A DNA stretch of 64,000 nucleotides from Linanthus parryae (Eukaryota; Streptophyta; Magnoliopsida; Ericales; Polemoniaceae), in NCBI GenBank assembly GCA_023055425.1, contig JALGPY010000003.1:71089491-71153490 (forward strand). The letters run 5' to 3'. The notes beneath the pieces were generated by a model. It was not told the origin of the DNA. It was given only the letters and a program-made list of their open reading frames with translations, and did not search any database. The first letter of the stretch is position 1, and the number at the start of each line of letters is the position of its first letter. The translations under genes and the position numbers were made by a program. Of this stretch, positions 21,312-30,686 are shown one piece after another.

Positions 21312-22440
21312 TTGGAATTCTACAAAAAGGAAAATACGCAAGCTTTAGTATTTGTGAATTTTTGACTATATTTAATAATGGCTAGTTTATTAAATATAGC
21401 TCCCACTATTTTTCTACGGATTAATAACCCTCAAGATATTAATGCGGAAAATATCCTTATATTTTCTAGTGGGCCAAGATCCATCTTTTTCATCTCCTTA
21501 TGAGCTTGCTTTGGCAAGTCACCCATAATTTGACTACTTCTTAGGTAGGAACAATTCCAATTGCATCCCATATGCAACTCTTGGTTCAATCGGGCAAATA
21601 ACTCCTTATTTATCCATCCATATGGATAATCCCAATTGATTGCCTCTAGGTTTCTTAATCAAATTAATAGCCTAGTTGTGTTCAACCTCTTATCTAAACA
21701 ATTGCACATTGTTACGTGCCATCGCATTCCATCATTATGAACCAAGTCGCCATGCTTTGGCACGCACGAACTTGATAAATAATGATGATAATGAGTGTTT
21801 AAATAACGAGAAGGCAAGAACACAATATTGAATTTTGAGGGATTTTAAAATCAATTTTAATTATTTTGTTGATCAATATCAACTAATCTATCTATTTGAG
21901 TTTGGGCACAACTCCAAATAATAGATCCGGGTTGTCTAATTATCTTATTATCCTAATTGCATGCATCATCCATACACCAACCACACAAATAATAAGACAA
22001 TAAATAAACATTCACAAAACAGAAATTAAACGTGATGTGGATATGGCCTTTTCTAGACTAAGATAATTCCAAGCCAATGGAATTATCTATGAACCCTAAA
22101 CAAACACATCTCCATGCGTCTTGATCTTTTGGTCCATCCTTCATAGTCATGTGGAATGCTCCATGCTCCATGCTCCATCTTTTGTGGCTTCCTTGGCTTT
22201 GGGCTTCTTTTCTTCAATCTTGGCTAACAATCTACTTTATCTAGCACTAGCTAATAACTATACTAAATAAAATAAATCTCACAAGTTGAGAAAAAAAATG
22301 CCACGCAGGCCATAAAACCCTAATTAATTATTACAATTAATTGATCGGCTCGCAGGCCGTAAAACCAAACCACAAAATTAAACATCCACAACAAACCACA
22401 TCCTAAGGCCATATCCAATCACCATGCGATTTGCACATAA
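21312..22440 (-). other. Element A copy 1 leader, proximal part
   Basis: Untranslated leader between the primer site and gag, AT-rich, without a convincing frame. It is almost identical to 43648-44772 in copy 2. It continues at 37710-38246 after the inserted element C. At about 1.7 kb in total, this is a long leader of the Angela/BARE kind. Confidence 0.75.
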
Positions 22441-22445
22441 ACAGT
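22441..22445. repeat. Target-site duplication ACAGT of element C, left copy
   Basis: ACAGT lies at 22441-22445 and again at 37705-37709. The empty site survives in copy 2 at about 44766-44780 as CATAAACAGTTAAAATCC with a single ACAGT. Confidence 0.95.
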
Positions 22446-23071
22446 TGTGCACAAGAGATTCCGGCAGGGAGACCTCCGTGTACACCGTACGTAGTGGATC
22501 AGGGATCGCACAGGAAGAATAGGGGTGTGTGTAGGGAGAGAGTAAGTCAGTAGCAATGTCTGAGAGAGAGACAGAGGTTTGGCAGAGCTTCCGCGTATAG
22601 CAGTGTGTTCTCCTTTGTATGGAAAGGTTAACGATATATATATACTGGAGAACGTGACCGTTGTAGTGTGGTTAATGCGCCCATTAATGGCGGCTTAATT
22701 AGCTTAACCATAACGGCACGTCCGTCCGAGTATATAGGGACCGTTAGAGCACGTGGTGCGCGAATACCGGAACCGTTACGAGGTTGACCGGGTTTGACCG
22801 GATTGACCGGGTTTATGGAGCTCGTGCCATAAATCTCTCAAAACAGTTACTAAAGGTCGCGCGCGGGCTTGGCTCGCACGCGACAGGGCTTACTCTAGCC
22901 TCCAAACCACTAAGTCCCTACAAGTCCCGTGCAGTGGTATGCGAGGGCTCTGTCTCGCAGCCCCCACATGGATCAGCTCGGCTGGTGATCCTGTGTGTGT
23001 GGAGCACAATATGGTGTGCTGGATGGTTGCCACGTGGCCTAGATCTGCCATGTCAGAAAGCAGTATCTACA
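22446..23071 (-). mobile_element. Element C 3' LTR, 626 bp
   Basis: Plus-strand text runs TGTGCACAAGAG ... CAGTATCTACA. It matches 37079-37704 except at 22609 (T versus C) and 23014 (G versus A). Confidence 0.95.
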
Positions 23072-23072
23072 T

Positions 23073-23088
23073 TAGCCCCCTTTCTGCG
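23073..23088 (-). other. Polypurine tract of element C
   Basis: On the minus strand GCAGAAAGGGGGCTAA directly precedes the 3' LTR start TGTAGATACTG, as required for plus-strand priming. Confidence 0.75.
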
Positions 23089-23332
23089 CGTGAAGGCTCA
23101 TAGCTGTATAGGCTTCCATGCGCGGAAACCAACATGCGCGTCGTCGCCACGCACCAATTCAAATACGGGTAAGTTCAGCCCCCGTGCGTGTCATTATGAC
23201 CTAAAACCCCTAGAGTCGTGCCGTCTGACCTTTAGGGTTTTAGGCGTGACGTCAGCCCGTCCTGTGATTGCGCGATACGACGGTGACGGTTGCGATTCGA
23301 CTACTGAAGGGACGCAACCCTTCATTCTTTTG

Positions 23333-23340
23333 GATAAATA
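23333..23340 (+). promoter_or_regulatory. Possible TATA box of the antisense gene in element C
   Basis: GATAAATA followed by CC lies about 410 bp before the ATG at 23753. A leader intron is plausible: AAACAAG/GTTGGC near 23494 could be the donor, and CTTGCCCTTTCGCAG at 23736-23750 is an excellent acceptor three bases before the start codon. This assignment is weak without RNA data. Confidence 0.35.
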
Positions 23341-23752
23341 CCTTGTATCCCATTATTGCAAAGCATCACTTCTTTCTCTTAAAGTGAATGGTACCCGGAG
23401 ATCTTCGAGAGCAGATCCAGATAATCAATCACCAGTTCAGAACTGCAAATCGTATTCTCCAATTGTGTATATCCAAGCAAGCTTCAAGGAAACAAGGTTG
23501 GCCTCGTTTACTTTTGATTTAAAATACCAGTGTTTGCCTTGAAATGCGTTGAATCTGTAAATCCATGAAATTTGTGAAGAGGCTTTGATCTTTGAACCCG
23601 CTTCGTTTTAATCTTTCAACAATATCAACTCCCCAATTTCTGAAATCGGTACCGGAACTGTTTGCTTTGGTTTGCATAGATCTCAAATTCCAAAATTCAA
23701 ACTGAAGTATGGTGTGGTGTTTCTCCCCCCTTTTTCTTGCCCTTTCGCAGGA

Positions 23753-26700
23753 ATGGCCAAGACAAGAGTAACCAGACCCGTCAAAGAAGATGAAGAGATG
23801 CCCGAGCTTCCGCAGGCTCTGTGGCGAAAAGCCCCCTTTCTGGATGGGAAAGACTTTTATCATGCGAGGGTGAAGGCGAAGAGGATGCCTGATCCTGTTC
23901 CAGTTGAGCGATTGTTGACACTGACTCGCCCAGTCAACTCAGCCTTGCTCGAGTTGGTTGGTTCCGAGGATGTGGTTCGATTGGGGATCGAGAATGGGCA
24001 CTTCCCATACACTGCGATTTCTACTCAGGCGTTTGTCCAGAAATTGGACTATATGGATGAGTGGATCGACCACGTGTTGGATCATCACGCCGAGACTCTT
24101 GATAAAGCCGGCATTTTCTTTGCTATCCGTGCTATGAAGGGTGCTGCCGTGAAGTTGGATCAGTCCATGCTTCTAGACCTTCTGTCCCGTTACTCGCCCG
24201 CGACTCACACGTTTCATTTTGCTGAGTTCGAGGCTGCCCCCACGCTCGAGGACGTTCAAATGCTGTATGAGCTTTCCCCTATGGGCGAGGTGGACCCCTT
24301 GAGTCACTTGAGGACATCTGCTGAAATGGCCTTGTACGCGCAGATGGAGGAGTGCCTAGCAGAGGTAAAGAAAATCTCCACTCGGTGGACCACTACAAAG
24401 CCTCTTCCGAACTGGCAGCTGGTGGATACGTCTGCGAAGAATACCTGGAACAAGTGGTTGCAGTACTTCTTCCGAGACTATGCGAACAGCAGCATTACAA
24501 AAAAGCTTCAGAGCGAGAACCCGGAGGCCGAGAATTACGTAGAGGGCAAGGGTTATCATTTAACCCTTTGTGCCTTTCTCTGTGCTTGGCTGTCGAGGTA
24601 TCTGATTGATGGTCACCCCCATGACGGGGTCTTCTACCATGTGCTGCCACTTGCCGTGAGGCTCGCTCTTGGCCAGAGAGTCGCACTCGGACCCTTGGTC
24701 TTGGGGACGCTATATTATAGGCTGGATCAGTTGGTTCTGGCGATGAGAGAATCGCGTGGCCGCCTCGATGTTCTGACCTTTGTCAATATCAGCTTTTTGA
24801 CAATGTGGGTTTTCGAGCGCTGGCCGTCTTATGCTCCAACTCCCCTCCCACTTGATAAGTGGTGTCCCCCAGGCGAGACGGAAGCGCGCAACAGCGGAAG
24901 GGCTGCGAGATGGTTCGGAGCAAGCAACACCAAGTGTACTTGGAGTTTGATATGCGACAAACGAAAGGAGTTTACTGCCAGGCCCTATGCCACACGTGTT
25001 GAGAATGTGCGGTGGTTTCCAAAGCTATACCCTTCCAAAGGTATGGTCTTGTCAGAAGACCTTCTCTTTGAAAAGGGGCCGCATTTCCACGAGCGCTATC
25101 GTGAGTTCTTTTGTTGGTGTCTGCGAGGTTCCCTTCCTGCCCTTGCAGAGCATATTCGTGAGCTCGCGCCAAGGTATGAAAGGCTTACAGTGGATGTTGA
25201 CCCCACTCGGGTCTCTCCTCAGTTTGGTTTTGATGCAGTGGCCCCATCGATCTGGCCCCAGTCTATTATCAGAGGGTGCTACAAGCGTTTGCTGACAAAG
25301 GAGTGCAAGACGGTCCTCATGAGCAATCTTCCCTTTGAGCAGCCTGCGGGAACTCGCAAGGGTGGTTGTTCCCAGAACTGGATCGCATACTGGGTTGCCC
25401 AGCAAACGAGGATTGAGACGGAGGCGGCGGCGCAGCCAGGAAGGGCCCCCTTGATTAAGAGAAACTCTTTTCCGTTTCGCCCCAATTGCAGTTTGAGCGA
25501 GTCTGAGTATGGTTGCTACTCGCTGTGGGACCGCGAGAATCATTTGTGCCCCGATTTCATTCTGAAGGAGCAAGTCGACGCAATCAAGAAGGGTGACGCG
25601 CAGGTCATCAAATATAGCAAGGCGTTTGCTGAGGTAAGCAATTCCTTCGTGTGCTTTAAGCCTTTTGATTTCCTTGCGCTGATGCTTTTCGTTCTGTACT
25701 GTTTCAGTGTCACGTGCGGAGGTTCGCAGCTGGTGATCGCTCCAAATCGCTGGTGAACGCCATTGTTGCCACCAGAAGGAAAGGGGAGTCGTTCCGGCTA
25801 GCATGGAGGATGGATGCCGAGGTCGAAACAAGGGTTCGCGCAGTCATGAATACTTTTGCTGACTCGCTGATAGATAACCCTCCGGCTCCGTCTCCTCCTA
25901 GAGATGACCCGTCCCCTCCAGCGACTGCGGCGCCGAGAGTGAAGAGACCTAGGCAAAAGGGAATTACGATTTCTTCCCCTAGGAGTGCTCCAGCTTCTCC
26001 CCCAGTGAGGTCCCTTTCCATCAAGGACAAAGGCAAGGGTCGTATGCCCAGCAAAGTGCGAAAAGATCTCGCAGTTGAGACTTTCGTTCCATTCAACCAA
26101 GAGGAGGAAGAGAGACAGGAGCCCCAGGCAAGTGATGAAGAAGAAGAAGCAACAGTTGTGATGTGCGAGGAAGAATCAGGAGGTACTTCCGTCGCATCTC
26201 CTTGCCTTTTATCTTGACTTCTTTGTAGTTCTTTTCTTTGAACCAAATATGTATTCGCAGATGATGATGATGAAGCCGTTGGTGGCCTTGTGGCCAAGAG
26301 GCAAAAGAGAGATGCCCATTCTGGCATTTCAGATGATCCTATAAGCGAGGATGTTCTTGCTGAATCCCGGAAGACAGCCGCGGAGGCTGCTGAAAGAAGA
26401 AGGCAGCGAGAGGAAGAGGAGCTCGAGCCTGTGAAACAGCGGAGCCTCGAGGAGCAGCATGTTGACGACTTAGTGCGTCCAGTTGGCGAGGAAGACGAGC
26501 TTCCCGAAGAAGTGGCTCCTCATGTGGAGGAGGAAGATGAGGTTCCCGGAGAGGATGCAGCAGAGCTAGAGCAAGTCCAAGCGGACTTCGCAGAGATCGC
26601 AGGTGGCGATAAAGGTGAGATCTTCAATCTCGCAGTTACTTATAGAGATGTAATTGTGGGTGCGTTAAAGCACGGTGTGTCAAAGCCTGACATTCGCCGT

Positions 26701-28039
26701 TGGTTGGTAAGCAAATGCGGAGAACCCTCAGGTAATTATTTTGAGTGATATGCGCATACTAGGCTGTAGCCACTTGAGGCAAAATCATGACTGGTTTACT
26801 CGCATCCCAGGTCACGCTTCTCTTAAAGATTTGCTTAGTGAGGATACACTGATAGGGCACGGTTCCACGTCCCTAGTGTACGATGAGGATACCTCAATCC
26901 CACCTTCGCGTGGAGGTGCTTATTCTTAGCTTTAGTAAAGATAGCGAAATAACTTATAACACAAGTTACCTCACATTATCGCATTTGGCATCGCAGGTCA
27001 TGCTGAGGAACCTGAGCTGGAGCAGAGAAGTCAGCCTTCTGCATCCCATGTTCCAATTTCAAGCTCCCATACCGAGAAGCCCGTCGCAGCCGCTGGACAC
27101 GCAAGTGAGCATTTCGAGGATGTCATCGAACTCTCCGATGATGTCGAAGCTGATGCTGTGCCGATGGACGAAGGTGTCCGTACCGGTGGTGAGGAAGAAA
27201 GGACAAGTGATGCTAATGTTTTCGCATCTGGGAGTGTCCTCCGCCCAGCGACTTCGGCTGTCCCTTCGCCTCCGGCGATGACTGAGCCAGAAGCACCTAT
27301 TCCTGCGTGGAGCATTTGGGGCTCGCAGGTTGGGAATGTAGTCGCAGCTGGTGCGGCCTACACTCTTCCTCCTGACTATGAGAGGTTGGAGCTCGCAGCT
27401 GATAGGAGAGCTATGGAGCGAGGGCAGTCTTCGAACAACCCAGTGGCCCGCATCCCTTCTCTTCATGAAATTCTGGAAGGCACTGGTAAGTAAAGATTTA
27501 CCGTTCGCACGTCGCATTATTTGCTTGCGAGTTCTGACATTATAACCATTTTTGATGTCTCAGGTTTGAAGCAAACCGATGTAGACTGGGTGGTTCGAAT
27601 GCGTCTCAGATACCCCCGATCGTTTGTGAGATCTCTGGAGATCGGACCTTTTGACAGGAGGCTATTCCTTACTGAAGCCATCTGGATACTGGAGCAGCTG
27701 TCTGCGGCTACACCTGCGACCATTTCGGCCCAGAGTGCTGAATTGCTGTGTGGCATGTGCCAAAATCTCCTGTTCAAAGTCCAAGGCAGACTTGGTTTCA
27801 AATTCCTCAAGGACAGAGTTACACTGATTCGCGCAGCTGTAACTTTGAATCTCGGTCACCAGAATCTCACAGCTGAGATGCAGAAGGTGGAGCAGCAAAA
27901 GCAAAAGGTTGATGAAGCTTTGAAGCTGTATCACGAAATGAATGCCCAGTGCGAGCAACTGAAGCAAGAAGTGAAACAAGTGGAGAAGCTGAGCGAGCAG
28001 TTCGAGCCCCAAGATTCCTTAATCAAGAATTTGTTTTAA
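23753..28039 (+). CDS. Plant-mobile-domain-like protein gene, six exons, antisense to element C
   Basis: Exons 23753-25633, 25708-26182, 26261-26731, 26811-26915, 26997-27485 and 27564-28039 join into 3897 bases (1298 residues plus stop). The five introns are 74, 78, 79, 81 and 78 bp, all GT-AG; the first is phase 0, the others phase 1. No stop breaks the joined frame, although introns 2 to 5 contain stops. I start at MAKTRV because a strong acceptor ends three bases upstream. Residues about 30-580 resemble the plant mobile domain (PMD, as in MAIN/MAIL proteins and transposon-borne relatives): THTFHFAEFEAAPTLEDVQM near 152 matches the family's THTFHLP...E-TPTLEDV signature, and Trp-rich segments follow. 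The middle is proline-rich, then acidic (EEEDEVPGEDAAELEQVQAD). The last 60 residues form a Gln/Glu/Lys coiled coil (EMQKVEQQKQKVDEA). The biochemical role of PMDs is unsettled. The gene lies between integrase and 3' LTR, transcribed against the retroelement. Confidence 0.8.
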
Positions 28040-29420
28040 CTTTTCGAATTTTGAAAAGAAAACAGGAAAATGGCTGAGACATTAATGTAACGTTTTGAAA
28101 CATTAATGTAATATTGCTAGGGTTTCTCCCCCCTTTTTTTAACAACAAACAATGAGTTTGCCCGTTTTGCCCTTTTCGGGATTTGATTGGACATTTCTGT
28201 GCATATCCAATTATGACATCAGCAATTGATTTTCTGCTTGATTTTCGCGCTAATTACTCGGCAGATAAGCACGCTTCCGTTGGGAAGTCCATCTGAATCA
28301 TGACTATCCGTCATTTATTAGGATACGCAACTGAATCGTCGTAGCCTTTAGTAGGGTAATTGATTGTTACCGCTTTTCAAGGCGTAAGTGAGTGAACTTA
28401 CCCTCTTTTTGAATTTTGCTGACTCATCTTAGGCAACCGATGAGTCTCCACAGGGTCTATATAAACCCTGTCTTTGCCATTTGGGTTCTTCATCCCAAAC
28501 ATGTGCTTTGCCGTGAGTCCTTACGACTGCTGGCTTCAACGCTTGTTTTTCGTTGATTCATGGCAACTTCAAGTTTTGAATCCTGAGTTTGCGCTTTGTG
28601 CTATAGAAATAGTTTCCAAGATCCACTTTATGAGGCTTATTGCTGTTTATAACCATCATAAAGAGGATGCAGATAATACCTCATGTGTGTTCGAAGAAAT
28701 TTCTTCGTGTATTATGTGTGCAGGTCATGTTTCCGGCCGCCTCGTGGCGAGGTGCAGCGCCGAAGTGACCGTGCTACCGTCTCGTAATGAACGGCGGAAT
28801 TCTCCTCCAGCATCTCCGGGGAAGAATCCGTTGCCCTCACATTTGTGAGGTCGGGGTGCTCGTCAATGCCCTTGTCCAACATGACAAGGAGTCCATCACC
28901 AGAGGAATGACTGCTTCGCCTGTTTTGCAGAGTAGCATCTGTCGGCACAGGAAGCTCCTCCGGCGCCTATCTTGATCAGACAGAGGCTTTTTTCATTCCT
29001 TGGGGTCTTGGGCATATCGCATCTCCGACCTTGCTGCTAGGGATGTAGCGAATGACGAGTTGATCTCTTCGCGGCAGCATCCCTTTTGCTATAGATCTTT
29101 GGCCGCAGATCTGCGTGCTGCACTGCCGGTGTTAAGACCAGTGGATTCTCTCTTTTCTTAGCCGAGAGTTCCCTAGTGCATCTCTGGCTTACCAGCCATT
29201 TTTCGAATGTATTGTAAGCCATGTTGGCTGCGTGGTTAGATTCGAGCTTTTCGCTTGTAAGCTGTTATCTAGATAGATAAATTGTAAGTCATTTGACTCA
29301 TAATGATATATAGCTTTTGTATTATCTGCTCTCTTTGCAAAAAATACAATTTCGAATGCGTTTCGGCTTGTTTTGCCTTGCATAATGCCATGTAATGATT
29401 TCACATATGCGACGTCAATG
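28040..29420. other. Region between the PMD gene and the tandem array
   Basis: It holds the probable 3' end of the PMD-like gene and a palindromic TATA motif (28451-28470). It also holds scattered frames on both strands (28474-28848, 28787-28975 plus; 28712-28948 minus) that I do not recognise. TGTGTGCAG/GTCATG at about 28724 would be a good splice acceptor, so a second small plus-strand transcription unit is possible but unproven. Confidence 0.35.
28451..28470. promoter_or_regulatory. Palindromic TATA element
   Basis: CAGGGTCTATATAAACCCTG is a near-perfect 20-bp palindrome centred on TATATA. It could direct transcription both ways: rightward into 28474-28848, or leftward antisense to the PMD-like gene. 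No start site is visible from sequence alone. Confidence 0.4.
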
Positions 29421-29499
29421 CGCAGATGTTTCGCTAGATCATTCGAGATCGTAATTTCGCAGCTGTGCCATCTTGACGGATGGGCTTGCAGTTGGTCGT

Positions 29500-30476
29500 T
29501 GTAAATCATATGAGATCATGTTCACAACTTTACTATCGTAACAGATAGTTTTTAACAGATCAATTAAGATCGTTGAGTGGTGCAAATTGCTATCATAGGA
29601 GATAGGCTTTATTAGAGAATGGCTTGAGATAGTTTCTCGCATAAATTGCTATCGCAGCAGATAGACCTTTAGAAGATCTAGCAAGATGGTTCTGCAGTTA
29701 CGTTGCCATCGTAACAGACGGGCTTGGGTGATCAATTAAAATCACTTTGCGTATAAATTGATATCGTAACAGATAGGCTTAAGAAGATCATATAAGATCG
29801 CACTTGCATAAACCGCTATCATGAGAGATAGGATTTTGATGATCGATTGAGATCGTTTTTGTATTTTGCTGCTGTCGTAAGAGATAGGCTTTGGGTGATC
29901 ACTTAAGATCGCATTTGCATTGGCTGCCATCGTAAGGGATGGGCTTTAGATGATCAATTAAGATCGTATTTATGTTGACTGCTATCGTGAGAGATAGGCT
30001 TTGATGATCACTTAAGATCGCATTTGCGTTTGGCTGCCATCGTAAGAGATAGGCTTTAGATGATCGATTGAGATCGTATTTGTGTTGACTGCTATCGTGA
30101 GAGATAGGCTTTGATGATCACTTAAGATCGCATTTGCGTTTGACTGCTATCGTAAGAGATAGGCTTTAGATGATCGATTGAGATCGCGTTTGCTATCGTA
30201 AGAGATAGGCTTTGATGATCAATTAAGATCGCGTTTGTATTTGCTGCTATCGTAAGAGATAGGCTTTGACGATCAATTAAGATCGCGTTTGTATTCGCTG
30301 CTATCGTAAGAGATAGGCTTTGATGATCAATTAAGATCGCGTTTGTATTTGCTGCTATCGTGAGAGATAGGCTTTGATGATCAATTAAGATCGCGTTTGT
30401 ATTTGCTGCTATCGTAAGAGATAGGCTTTGATGATCAATTAAGATCGCGTTGTATAAATTGCTATTGCAGCGAATA
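29500..30476. repeat. 54-bp tandem repeat array (about 18 units) in element C
   Basis: The last units repeat every 54 bp (GAGATAG at 30256, 30310, 30364 and 30418). Each carries CTATCGTAAGAGATAG, an inverted repeat with a 6-base loop, and GATCAATTAAGATC, a second short dyad. Units between about 30190 and 30460 are nearly identical, whereas those before 29900 vary in length and sequence, so the array grew or was homogenised from the integrase side. It occupies the 3' non-coding part of the retroelement, as in Retand elements. It has no coding potential. Confidence 0.88.
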
Positions 30477-30537
30477 AATCATTGTTAACAGTAATAACAA
30501 ATTAAATAGAGCAATATAAACGGCTAGAAATATGAAC

Positions 30538-30615
30538 TTCTCATTTGGGAGAATTCTTTTATTATAACACTCTCATATGGGAGAGATAGGATTACAATCC
30601 TCTCATATGGGAGAG
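30538..30615. repeat. Three hairpin repeats CTCTCATATGGGAGAG
   Basis: TTCTCATTTGGGAGAA (30538-30553), CTCTCATATGGGAGAG (30570-30585) and the same again (30600-30615) are inverted repeats with a 6-base loop, spaced about 30 bp. They lie between the tandem array and the integrase stop codon and differ in sequence from the 54-bp units. Confidence 0.75.
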
Positions 30616-30686
30616 GAGATTGCGTTAATTATAGCCACATGAGACATTAAGCAACGTTATCATAAAACGTATGAAATAAGAGAAGT

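Noticed and set aside
22784..23542. 252-codon plus-strand frame starting in the C LTR.
   Set aside because: It crosses the LTR end, the polypurine tract and the promoter region of the PMD-like gene, and its first part recurs in the other LTR (37417-37647). It is a chance frame in GC-rich DNA.
23753..28039. Reading the PMD-like gene as an ordinary host gene that the retrotransposon happened to flank.
   Set aside because: It lies inside the element's LTRs, between integrase and polypurine tract, and the empty site in the sister copy of A goes directly from ACAGT to leader sequence, so the gene arrived with the element.
29500..30476. Regular repeats with short palindromes that could be mistaken for a CRISPR array.
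   Set aside because: The whole 54-bp unit repeats, including what would be the spacers, there are no cas genes, and the array lies inside a plant retrotransposon.
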